Positions 48,546-60,900 of a stretch of DNA of 64,000 nt are shown in pieces. Positions within the stretch are counted from its first letter, which is position 1. Every line of letters starts with the position of its first letter. Both the position numbers and the translations under genes were made by a program. The DNA is from Diadema setosum (lineage: Eukaryota > Echinodermata > Echinoidea > Diadematoida > Diadematidae): positions 22,958,835 through 23,022,834 of the forward strand of contig NC_092693.1 in NCBI RefSeq assembly GCF_964275005.1, written 5' to 3'. Below the pieces are notes generated by a model. That model saw only the letters and a list, made by a program, of their open reading frames with translations. It was not told the origin of the DNA and made no database searches.

Positions 48546-48944
48546 TTGCTGTCATTGGGTTCTAACGTTACACTTTATGTTACAGCGTATGACTATGATG
48601 TCACGTGTGTAGAACAGTATAACTTAGGAAAACGTAGACAGAATTCCACAAAATTTCATATTTTGAAAAAAAAAAACAACGTATTTTCTTAACTCGTTTA
48701 ATAGTGACGTAGATTATATTTTATGGGTAGGCCTACACACGAGTTAGACTGTCTAACAAATAGGCCTAACCTAATCAAAGATCGTGCTAATCTTTGGTAG
48801 GCCTAACATTAGGCCCTACTGTCTAACGTTAGGCCTATAAAATTATTATTCCCCCTGCCTTTGAAGAGGCAAGTCACTACGATGCGAGAAAAGTACACCG
48901 TTCTGCGCATATTAATGACATCACAAGATGTAGTAGTCTTCTCA

Positions 48945-49065
48945 TCCAGCAATGGCGGCACATAAACTTAAAAAAAAAATCATAACTTATTGAACGGATT
49001 GTCCAATTTTCCTTAAACTTTCACTGATGTCTTCCAGATTCTACTACTAAATCGCTGCCTTCACT
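48945..49065 (-). repeat. Dispersed repeat CATCAGTGAAA family, copy 2 (inverted)
   Basis: The minus strand reads GACATCAGTGAAAGTTTAAG then GGACAATCCGTTCAA, matching the copies at 48426 and 54450. Together with copy 1 it forms an inverted pair about 400 bp apart. Confidence 0.7.
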
Positions 49066-49089
49066 CAATCACTCAATCAACATGCGCAT

Positions 49090-49560
49090 TGTATTTTATA
49101 ATTCTGACATCACAATGCAATTCTGACATCGCGCACTGCGTCAATCGTACTGGTATCACTCTCTAACAAAGCAATTGTGACGTCACAAAGCACTTCTGAC
49201 ATTGCGCACAGTACTAGTAGTCACTCTGCACTGTAACATTTTTTTAAACAAAACAATTGTGACGTCACAAAGCAATTCTGACTGCATAATACTAGTAATA
49301 TGCGTCGTTCCATCACTCTGTGGAATGTAACAATAACAAAGCAATTGATTGTGACGTCACAAAGCAACTTTGACATTGCGCACTGCTACGTCTTGACCAT
49401 TCTGGTCTTGTTGACCTGTGGTACTTAACAAAACTATTGTGACGTCACAAAGTAATGCTGACGCTGCACTGCGCACTGCTTCGTACCGTCATTCTATGAA
49501 AATACAATGCAAAAATGTAACACCACAAAACAGTTCTGGCATCGTGCGCTGCATCTGATA
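49090..49560. repeat. Degenerate ~85-bp tandem array with four perfect CRE (TGACGTCA) sites
   Basis: Six diverged units. The central four each carry ATTGTGACGTCACAAAG (or a one-base variant) with TGACGTCA at 49178, 49260, 49352 and 49440. The outer two carry decayed forms at 49105 (TGACATCA) and 49518. Most units also repeat TTCTGACATTGCGCACTGC. Spacing of the sites is 73-92 bp. Confidence 0.85.
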
Positions 49561-49643
49561 TGAGGATCGACAGAGTCCCTTCACATCGCATCCGAGGCAC
49601 GACTTCTCGCCGAGCACACCCCCCCCCCCCACCCACTTCCCCT

Positions 49644-49684
49644 TTTTTATTTTGGATCAAAAACTTTTTGATCCAAAATAAAAA
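49644..49684. repeat. 41-bp palindrome
   Basis: 20-base arms around a central C: TTTTTATTTTGGATCAAAAA and its complement. It follows a C run (49618-49630). Confidence 0.9.
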
Positions 49685-50330
49685 CAAAAAACCACACACA
49701 AAACTAAGATATTTTGCCTTTTTTCGAGTTTCTGGTTAAAATACAAATGAAATATGAAAAAGTATAGTATACTACAACTGTTAAGAATTTTCGTCCGATT
49801 TTGACGAAATTTACAGCATTCTGAGGTTATTGATGCAGATTTTATCATGGCGTGGATTGCACTAAAGTAAAGGTTTCACGATAATTTACCATTTGCAGAT
49901 GAAACAAAAACCCAGCATTAGTGCTTCAAAATATTTGGTCTTAAATGAGTTAGGGATAGAAACAACCAGTGTGAAAATTTGAACCAGTATAATCGATGTT
50001 AAGTATTGTTAAATGTACAAAATGTGAACAATAATAAAAATGTTTCCAAACTAAACCGTATACAGTTATGGTTTAATGAGAAAAATAGTGCTATCTCATT
50101 ATATTTTAGCCTTTATTGCAAAAATTTTATATGGTAAGATGTTTTGTGATACAACTGACCTACACGTATGCATCAAAAGTGATATCTTGAGCATTTTTCA
50201 AATCACTGCTCCCAAAGGTAAACAGGACCTTTAAAGTGAACCATCCTATGTTTATATTTGATTGTGGTACCGGTACAGAAAACGTGTTAAAAGGCCAGCG
50301 GGAGGGGAGGGGAAGAGCATTATATAGAAG

Positions 50331-50450
50331 TCCCCCCCCCCCAAAAAAAAAAAAAAAAAAAAGAAATAAAAAATAAAAGATAAGAATGAAAATAATAATA
50401 ATAAAATAATAATAATAATAATAATAAATAAATAAATAAATAAATAAAAA
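50331..50450. repeat. Low-complexity block: C run, A run, (AAT)n, (AAAT)n
   Basis: C10 followed by about 20 A, then ATA/AAT trinucleotides and AAAT tetranucleotides. No coding meaning. Confidence 0.9.
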
Positions 50451-51089
50451 TAATCAGATGTATTTGAAACCAGTTCAGTAGGTAACAGAAGAAAGGGAAG
50501 GGAGCTAGAGCCTTGGTGATATCCTTTTTCGGACAGGAAACTAGAGACAAAGATTAAAAAGGGAGAACAAAACAAAGATATTAAGATTTCGGGAAAGTCT
50601 GATCATGTTTTCCTTAATGGAGAGCTATATGATTATGAAGAATTCTGAATTCCCTGTGATCTTTAAATTCTTTCTACCGGACATGTATGACAAATTCATG
50701 ATTATATATCTATTGCTGACAAAATGATAAAGTGGTGCGATAAGAAAGCATACAGTCAAATTCATGTAATACGAAGAAAAAAAAAAAACCCAAACGTGTT
50801 GTTGCAGTATAGAGGCCGGATTTGGCGAGTTTTGCAGAGGCCGAGTTGCTTTCGCCTAGACGCTCTGCTGTTTTCATAACATTGCACATGTCATTCACGT
50901 AAAGATTGGGAGAGAATTCTACTTTCGCCCAACCGCACAGACGGCTGGATCTTTAAGCGTGTGTTTGTATAATATCAGAGAGAACTCGATGACGACTGAA
51001 GAATTTGACAGTGTGGTCCCAGTGGATTACGCAGCAATGCTCGCTTTCCTCTTGAGAAGGTACGGTATCGACAATCAAACCTAGCCCAG

Positions 51090-51760
51090 ACCCGGCCGCG
51101 CGACCCGGCCGACCGACCAGGGAGGTGAGTCTCACCTCCCTGGACGGACCGACCGACCAGGGGCGCGGGGCCGCGTCCGTCCGCGGATCCGTGGTGTGTT
51201 TGTTTGATTGAGCATCGCACGACGACGTACGGTTTACGTTTGATGACAATAGATAGATCGTGTATACTGTAGTAAGTGCTTGTGGCTGTGATTGCGGCAT
51301 ATGAACATGAAGACGCAACGAAATTACATTTTTATACGATTTACATTTAGACTAGAAATGCTCTATAATGTTTCATCCAATTTCCGTAGCGTATGTTTTA
51401 CTTTTAGGGCATGAACATGAATCGAATTTACATGTACAGGTGTATCTCTTTGTGACGTAGTATGTGCTGCGGTCTCGATCATGAGACGCTCGCTACGAGC
51501 TGTTTCAACGCGGAACGGCCTAGTGAGCAAAGTGGACGGAGTTCAACCGACTTGACCGACCGTGACGACGGTCCTCGCAGCCGGTACCCCGGTGTACGTG
51601 TCTCGCTCGCGCTCGACGATCCTGCCTGTTGGAGTCGCTGTAACTGCGACCAGCCCCAACGTGCAGCGGCGCGGTCTCCGGGGCTAGAGTCGCTGGTGCA
51701 GTTGTCAGTCGGCCTGCGGCTAGCGGCTCTGGTGGATTGCGTTGCCATCCTATGATCACA
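51090..51760 (+). promoter_or_regulatory. GC-rich probable promoter region of DCAF11
   Basis: CpG-rich sequence ending about 45 bases before the DCAF11 ATG (51804), within an otherwise AT-rich region. Contains the palindrome 51117-51143. No TATA box was found; a TATA-less housekeeping promoter is inferred. Confidence 0.4.
51117..51143. repeat. Perfect hairpin CCAGGGAGGTGAG / CTCACCTCCCTGG, locus 3
   Basis: 13-base arms around a single T. Flanked on both sides by ACCGACCGACCAGG-like words. Confidence 0.9.
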
Positions 51761-51803
51761 CCTTTCCTGTCGCGCCAATTTTACAATCACTAAATTAATC
51801 AAC

Positions 51804-54800
51804 ATGGCGAATCTCGACATCTCAGAAATACTTATCAGCGCATATGTTTTAGATATTTTGGACGACGAAGAGTTCCTGGTGCTGTACGACATCAACCAGC
51901 CGAGCGACTCGGACTACCAGTAGGCTAATATGAGAATGAAGAATAAATTATTTAACGTTGGTCTAAATTTGATTTCGGCATGTAGGCCTACAAAATGTCA
52001 ATGATGAGGAATGTCGGCGATTATAATTCCAGTTTCAGCTAACATTTGATTAACTCAGGGTCATCTGGTCATTGATATCTGTGCATGTAGACACTCTATA
52101 AATAAACTGAGTATTAATAATTATAGACGTCTACTATAGTATTACTATAACATTAATGTCATTATAGATCTATAAATTAATAATGTGTACTGTAGGGCCT
52201 AATGACTGACCAGGCAAAACATGTTTTAGGCCTAACGTTAGTCTATACTTGTTCATGTCCTTCCCTGTCCATGTATGATGTAAAGCATACATATAGCCCA
52301 CTGCACTTTTGCGTGCATGTTGACATGATGAATGCCTTCAGTTCAACACTCGCAACATACTCGAGTCAAACTGTTACTGGCCCCTATATAATACTTTCGG
52401 CAGAAACAGGTAAAGTATACATGCAGCATGTTAAACAAAATGAAACAAAATGAAAAAGCACACTCACTGAGCATGGTAGACACATAAAATAGAGTCTAAC
52501 TGTTAGACAGAAAAATCTGTTTGTCCGGAGGAGTCTTATTTTTGTTTATTCATTTATTTATTTTTTACTTTATCAGCTCTCTAACTGTTAGGAAGGGATT
52601 CCTTGAAGCCAGATGCTGTCTCTGCCGAACATATCCCGATTTACCAGATACAGACCGATCTTTCGGTCAAGTAGACACTTGTGTTTTCAGAGTCCATGTC
52701 GTTCACAAATTTGAGTGACTCTGGGAATTTCAACTTTCCAGACACCTTCATTTTATATCGGAGTTTACATCTGACGAATTCCAGCTCTATATCTTCTTTA
52801 CAGAATGAATGCTATTTTCCCTGAGAACAGTTGTCTTTTTGCAGGGGACAATAGCTTTTGCGGTTTCGCATATGCAGATGGATTGCACAGTTGAGTGGCC
52901 ATACTCTTTGGCGTACTGTCGCATTTTGAAAGCTCGCTAGCACGTACAGTGCCCTGCGGTTAACGCAGACATGCTTTGGAAAATCATTCTGTTTGTCACC
53001 TCCATGAATATTGTTTATAGATTTTTATGCTGGACATTCAGTTAGCAGTGTTGCAAAGAAAAATTAAGATTCTAGACTTTGCTTTGGGTGTTTTTACTTA
53101 CATTTTATGAAAAGTCTATGATTATTTGCTTTCAAATGACCACTGCTATGTACTAGCCGCATTTATTGTGTCAGCATAACTTTTGCATTCAATCACAAAA
53201 CAGTGACAAGTTTATTTACTCAAAAATTTAAAGTCTAATGGGGAACATCAAGTATTAAATTACCACACAATGCAAGATACTTGTGGCTGGGAGAGGAAGT
53301 GAATTGTGAGTAAAGCTTTCAGTGCATTGTGGCATTTGGCAATTTATTGGTCCGTTTAGGGCAGGTTTGTGCATATTAGCAAAAAGGCGAACTTGATGTG
53401 CCATTGACTGCGTCAGGTGTACGAGTATCGCGAGTATGGCACATAAAAAGTTGACGAACTTTCCTTGCGTGTTAATGGAGACTATATGTGGAGTTTATGT
53501 ATGCAAGTTTTTAATAAGCCCCCAATGTTTTGTTTTTGTTTTTTGTTTTGTTTTTTAATAAAAAGGCAAGTACAATTGTACACCCCTGATAGACCCATGG
53601 CATGGCCATACCCCCTCAGAAAACCATGAGGACGAGTCCCGCACATACTCGGGCAGGGATTGATCTAAGGGAATTTTGCGTGTTGTAGCAAAATCAGTCC
53701 ATCCTCAACGAGTTGAAAGAAAGGAGTTGTGAGCTGAGCTAGAATGACTTCAGAATTGTTACCAACCCCATGACCGCACTACTTCCAGTAATACCAAGTA
53801 GACATTACAGGCTGACCTCTGTCATTTGGCCGTGGCAGAACCGATGCCTGTCCAGATTTAAGTGATTTGGCCAGATATGGAGAACAATTCTAATGTACGA
53901 GTACGTTACAAGTAGGTTGCCGACCCAGTGGTAGCTACAATGTATATTTAGTGTACGCTGCAACAAATAGTGTCATTTATTCTATCCTACTTATACGTCG
54001 CAGTTAAAGTCATAGCATGTTTTGGTAGGAAATATCATAGGTTAAATTGCATGACATTTGTGGGAGTTTTAATTGAATCTGAACTCACTTTTTTTTTTTT
54101 TACTGTGTATTTGTCTTCAATGTGTGGAGGCATCTGGATAAGAGAGGGCCAAATAATTGAGATGAGACTGTGTGTATGGTACCGGTAGTCATTTTTGACA
54201 TGCATCTTTTTTGGAACATTCCGTACATGCACTACTGTGGGCAAATATTGCTGGAACATAATTATTGCATGTGCAGGTTATTTTTCATGTTCTAGCTCAC
54301 TTTGCTCTTTGAAGGGGTCTTCTGTCTCAACATTTATCAGTAATGTTTGTTTGTTTGTTTGTTTTTCAGTGAGGATGATGAGGACTACATTGAGTGCCAT
54401 CCAGAAAGTGAGTCCATTTGCATTTAATCTGTCAGTTTTCCCAAGTCTTTAAAGGGAACGCAAACCCAAAGAGCAATGTGGATTTAGTGAAAGCAACAAC
54501 AGTGGTAGAACACATCAGTGAAAGTTTGAGGAAAATCGGACAATCGATGCAAAAGTTATGAATTTTTAAAGTTTTGGTGTTGGAACCACTGGAAGAGGAG
54601 ACTACTAGAGGTTATGACGTATGAGTGGACAACCATACAAAGAAAATATAAGGAAAATTCACTTTTCTAGCATTGTAAAAGAGCACTTGACTAAACGCTT
54701 TCAGAAAGCAGGGGAATAATTGGTACCCTTAACATATGTCAGTATCAAGTTGATGGAATCTGTACTTTTCATGAAAAAATGAATTTTTGTGGAATTTTCT

Positions 54801-57800
54801 TTATATTTTCTTCATTTGATGACATAAATGGTATCTCGGGGTACCAAACAAAAATCAGCCATTTTGTTGAATTATTTATTTTTTCAAAAAGGTTGTACCC
54901 CGGGTGCCCAAAAGAGGAAATTATTCTGGTGCAGTAGCTAGCGCGTGCTAGCTACTGCACTGCACTGCACTGCACTGTAATTACCGGTACTGAGACTAAA
55001 AGTGCATGATTGATTGCTACACTATTTTCCTGTACATTTCCAGTTTCAATGAACTTTGCTTGTTTTTTATTAACTCATTGAAAAACACTGTAGAATATTG
55101 ACAAACTACCATTAGTGATTGGTTGTGAGTTTTTGTGCTGGTTAGTTTTCTTTATGTACAGAGTGCATTTCAAAAATTGATAATTCTAAATTTCATATCT
55201 TATGTGGATTTGTGAAATTGTGGCTACAGGTAGTCCAACGGTCACATACTCGACAGATCACATTTATGCAATATTAAGATGCACTTATAAGCTAGTTAAT
55301 TTCCCCATTATCTAGTTATAATCATGCTGGGGGAGGGGGGCATTTCATGAAGCATTTTGTGCGACAAAGTCTGACAAATTTGCCCTCGGCCAATCAGATG
55401 CAAGAATTTTAGTAGCTTGTAACAGTTTGTTAGAAAAATATCCAACCAAAACGCTTCATGAAATGCCCCCCTGGCAGATAATTCTTTCCAGACGAAATAT
55501 ATTGGGGCTGTTCTTCTTTTTTCCCCCCCCCCCCCTAAAACAGATGATGCTGCACCAGACACAAGCAAACTTGATGTAAGTATACTTTACTCTTATACCT
55601 GAACCAAATTTGTGGTGGTTCCAGTACATATCCTGTAGGTACTTCTTTAAGGGTTCTGACAAAATATAAATAATCATTAAAAAAACAGAGAGAGAGATAG
55701 GAGTATGGGGGGGGGGGGGGAGAATTGGCAGAATGATCCACTGTTGAATCTATGTTATACGTAAGGATTTTTATTTTCATGTGTATACTACCGCATGTAT
55801 ATATGCACCTTCATGGAATAGATCTGTGTGAAAAGTGGCCGTCAATGCAGATACCATACAAATCATCATGGTGAGTGAAATGGTGCTGCACATTATTAGC
55901 ATCGTGCTACAGCTACAACTCTGTATAGTACAATAGCAATCTCCAGGCAATAGTTTATACATTGTTTACAATGCACAGATCACAGCACACCATTCTCGTT
56001 CAAGCACTTTCAGTTTTGACGTATCTACTGATAAATGAAGAGCATGTCAAAGTCAACAATAGAATACTTTCTTTTTCACTTTTAAGTATCCAAACATACT
56101 ATAAAGTAATGTGAGACCAGAAATGTTTGTCTGCATTCAACTTCTTGCAAATTTTGCAAGGAGCCAAGATTAGCGGAAGAAAGTGCACTTCGAAAGTGTT
56201 TATCTACACAATGCATCGAATGCCAGTGGAGATTTGTGAAAGTTTCATACTAACAGCTCCAATTCATGAGATTTTTATCCCACAAATATTTCCTGTTTTA
56301 CCGTAGGCTCATCATTGGTAGGCTTCAGATAGTGGCTATTCAAGTCATCTAGAGTAAAAATTGAAAAGTCAGAATGGAGAATAAAGTGTAAGTGATTGAA
56401 TGTATGCATGTGTATGACCCCCCAAAAGACAGAATTGTGTGTAAATGCACTTTGCTGTTGAAATTCACTAGCATAATTGACTGTTCTTTGGTGATTATCC
56501 ACAGGCCAGTGACTTAAAGCAAGAAATGCTATGTCAAGCTGGTGCTGCTCACAGTGCTACAAAACCACCAAGGGCAAAGGTCATGCGGATGCTGCAAAAA
56601 GTAAGCAATACTATACGTAACACTTTATGGATGCCTTGATTTTGAGTTTGTGATTATTTGTTTGTTTGTGGTGTTTTTCTATTTGCATATTAAATCAGTT
56701 GAGAAACTGAAAATCACTGTCATGATAACTTGTTATTCAGACTTAAGGTCACCATACTTATTTTCATAAAAACTTGTAAAAATCAAAAGATATATTTTAA
56801 AATGCAGAATTTTTTAGTGTCTTCTTGTTTCTTTCTTTTTTATTGTTTTTTTTTTTTATATCAATCTCCCAACAGAGACAAATTGGTGATTGTCCATCAC
56901 ATGGATTCTCGGCGAGTGACAGACATGGCCTTGGAGCTCTGTAAGTTTCCACACTGGCTTGTCCTTAGACCCTATCCTTGCTTCTTGCTCTGAGTCGGCA
57001 TATGAGAACCAGAGATGCAGCAAAAATGACCAATTTTCTATTTTGCTCAGACTGTGTTTCTCACCTGGTATCACTGCTGACATGTACTGCAAAAGTGGAA
57101 ATTTTCATGATGTGCAAATATTTGCGCATTTCGTGCAACCAGAAGCTAGTACAAAAATAAAAGCGTGCAAATATTTTTGCATGACATATGTTCCTGTAGT
57201 TAGTGTCCTGATTCCGCGGAATTAAAAACATGCGAAATTCACCTTACCCGTCCGGGCACAAAAAATTGCTCGTGCAAAAATATCCACTTTTACAGTACTT
57301 GTCAAAGACAATAACCATAGCACTCTATGACTCAGTCGACTGCTTGCCAGCTTCGCATAGCTTGCTCAAACGCACAACCATGCACAAATTTATTTGTTTT
57401 GAATACTGGCCATTTGCAAGAAATATAGCCATAAGCTTATCATAAAATTTGCATTACAGCAGAGCGTGCAATTTACTCTCTAATTTTGCTGATACTGCCT
57501 TTCTAGCAACAATGCTTCTACAATTGTATGAAAAGTTGCATGGCTTTGAAAACCAGAATGTTTTCAACAAGGGCTCGTGAATTGCAGCTGATTAACAAAT
57601 TGCCCTATAGTACATCGACGTGTTGATAAGCACTGAATTGATCAATGTTTTAAAAATAGCCATGGCGAAAGAAATCATGGGCATACATGCTCGGGCAGGA
57701 TTCGAACCTATGACGCCCTGATCTCCGGACATGCGTCTTATCCACTAGACGACCAAGCTTCCGCCCGATAGTCAGATAGACTCATGGATTGTGGTATCAG

Positions 57801-57943
57801 AATATTGTTCCACTCATAGGGTCTACATTGCGGCATCCAAAATGTTAACTGTTACGCTTCGATATTGTCACATTTTGTGAAACCCTGCAGTGAAGATTAG
57901 ATGGAACCGCATGTGACCCTGCATCACAAAACCACCCCCCCCC

Positions 57944-57982
<39 letters not shown>

Positions 57983-60900
57983 CCACCACGCATGGATGTT
58001 TAGTTACAGGCATATTCTAATTGAATGGACATTCCTAATCCATCTAATAAATGGAGAGAAAGTACACGCTCTGGAGTATTGTGTACTGAGAAAAGAGGTT
58101 TTGGCGAGTAGGGTCTGCAGTCTAAGTGCTGAATCTCACCCAGCAGTGCTCTGTGCAATGAATATAACAAAGAACAGGATATGAGAACTTCAAAGCAACC
58201 ACTGTGAAGGGATTATGGAACTAAACTAAAAGTTTGCTACTCATTATATTCATTATATTCATGGCTGATACTAATTTTCGATATAATAGCACCATCGAAA
58301 GTTATTCGAGTTGAAAGGGAAGAGTGTTTGATGGGTTTCTCATGCTCTGAGTTTGTAAAATATCAAGGATAGCCTACATCATACCCAAAAAAAAAAATGT
58401 TCTAGAAAAACTGCACAAAAATAGAAGAAATTTTCTATTTGTTTTTAATATGACCCCAAACTTTAGAAATATATATAGGACAAATGCTCTGTCAGAAAAT
58501 GAAAAAAACAAACAAACAACAAATCAACTATGTTGACCTATTTACTTTAATTGGTAACGGCATCCTCTGCCTGTATACCTTAAGATATGATGAAAAGTAT
58601 GTACATATATTATACATGTGATTACATGTATATCTGTTTCTTTTTGGTACTGTTGTTTATATTTTGATGTAAAAATTGTTAATTTGGTCATAATGATCTC
58701 ATTTGTACAAGTGGAGAAATAAAGCAAATGAAGATGAAACTGAAGGAGCTGTGCCTTTTTATCCTTTTTATGGCTCATTACGAAGGTTCCTGCCAAACCG
58801 TCGCCGAATCGTGTCCAGGTATCCCTCCAAGGTCTTCTGTGGCACCTTCTCCAAGGATGGCTCCATTTTCCTGTCAGCGGGCCAGGATCAGAGCATCAGG
58901 ATATACGATGTCAAGAACAGCCGCTTCAAGAAATTCAAGGAAATCCAGGCCAAGGATGTTGGCTGGAGCATAGTGGACACAGCGTTCAGGTGAGCTGCAG
59001 TGGTTATGAGGCAATGTGTTTGTTGTGCATACTTAATGGTATCTGTACTTGTAGGCAATTTATACCTCATTTATACTGTGGGCAAAATTTGGAGCCACCT
59101 TGAGGAGGTTTGAATGCCTGCTAGAAAAAGCAGTCTCTTGTCTGTTTATACTGCTCAGGCCGCCTGCCCAAAGGGGGCCCTGACTGGCCCGTTTTCATGG
59201 TAACCGAGTTCCCCTCCGATAGACGGCACAGGCTTTTGAATTTCTTACATAACCATGATGTGATTGATAGCGAAAGTGTGTTAATTTGTGCACCGTTTAT
59301 CAGCATTAATCAGTCGCAATGGCTGGTTTGTTTACTGTTAGCTGGCAATGACCTTCTGTAATTAACTTCTGAATCGGCAAAAAAGAAAAAGCCGCTTCTC
59401 AAAAACTGAAGTGTTTATACTGCAGCCGAGGCAAGTCAAGGCTGTACAGATGGTTTCAGGACCCGATCTGATGGGATCTCCTTTTCTGAATTCTGTCTAT
59501 TTATACTGAGCTGAAAGGCAGCTGGAGGCTTCTCAAAGAGGCTTCAGAACCCGCTTTTTGCTTAGTATAAAATGGGATAAAATACGACACCAAAAAGACA
59601 CATCTGCTCATTCTTATGGTATGGTTCCAAAGCTGTTTGATTGTGCAATGCTCATGTACAGCATACAGGGACTGTCCATGTGGCTTATTGCCATTTATGT
59701 GATGTGAATATGTAACAAAGTTCATAATACTCTACACGTATTTTGATTGTTTGTTGGATTCTCTTTTTTCAAATGATGTTGGTATAAAGCAGTGTATATT
59801 ACCTGTGCTAAGTGTTCATCCATCATTGTAACATTAAAATGAATCTGAGAATTCTATCTCTTTCACAGCCCTGATGGTAACTACCTGATATATTCCAGTT
59901 GGTCTGACTACAGTGAGTATTGTGTAAAAAGAGTAATCCTAATCCTGGACATTTTCTGCATAAATCTCAGCTGACAAGGAATAGTTATGTTGATGTGTTT
60001 CCTTCTGTGATACCCTACTATTGATTAATTTAAAATAATTTATGTACTCTTTTCAGAGTTATCATTAAGCTTTCTTTAGCACTGTCAGGTGAAAAAGTAA
60101 AAAGTGAGTTAGAAGAAAGAGTGCCCTGTTGAAATCCATTAATACCAATCAAAATCTGACTCATTTGAAAGAGAGAAGAAATGATTTACTTTTGTGTCTG
60201 TTTTTGGGAAGGGATCTCTTTCAAAGACATCATCTGCATCAAGAGATGGATGCATCAATTCTTTTTTTTTTTTTTGAAAAAAAAAAAAAAAGGTTATTGC
60301 ACTAATGTGCAGGAAAGGATAGTACGTGTTGGATGCACCAAGTTAGGATGTGTTGAAATGAATGAGAACTTGTGCTTTCAAAGCTAAACATAAACTACTT
60401 CTTGTGGCATACCGTATTCGCCGGCGTATAGGCCGCAGTATTTTTCAGAAAAATAAAAATGAAAATTCGGGGTGCGGCCTATCCGGCGGTAAAACCAAAA
60501 TTTCTCTCGAATCTCTTGAATCTCCGACAACGATCTTCTTGTGCCAATTGAAGAAGAAAGGTTGTTACCAAGTCCAGCCAAGAAGAAAGAAGTCCAGCCA
60601 AGAAGAAAGAAGTCCAGCCAAGAAGAAGAAAGAAGTCCAGCCCAGAAGAAGAAAGAAGTCAAGCCCAGAAGAAAAAAGAAGTCAAGCCCAGAAGAAGAAA
60701 GAAGTCAAGCCAAGATGCGTCGTACATCGTACACAGCTTCATTCAAACTCGCTGTCTGCTCGTATGCAGAGGAGTTTGGCAACAGGGCAGCGGGTAGGAA
60801 GTATGATGTGGATGAGAAGAACATCCGACGCTGGTGGTTGAGCCAGACTACCCTGCAGAAGATGCCAAGCAAGAAGAAGGCCATGAGATCCGGCAAGGCA

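Noticed and set aside
51479-51895. 138-codon minus-strand frame over DCAF11 exon 1
   Set aside because: Runs through the GC-rich promoter block, low complexity and antisense to a better-supported exon.
57689-57758. Functional tRNA gene
   Set aside because: The anticodon stem does not pair; a SINE head or relic is more likely.
59060-59580. Possible MITE with repeated TTTATACTG words in a DCAF11 intron
   Set aside because: The ends pair only loosely over short stretches; boundaries cannot be fixed.
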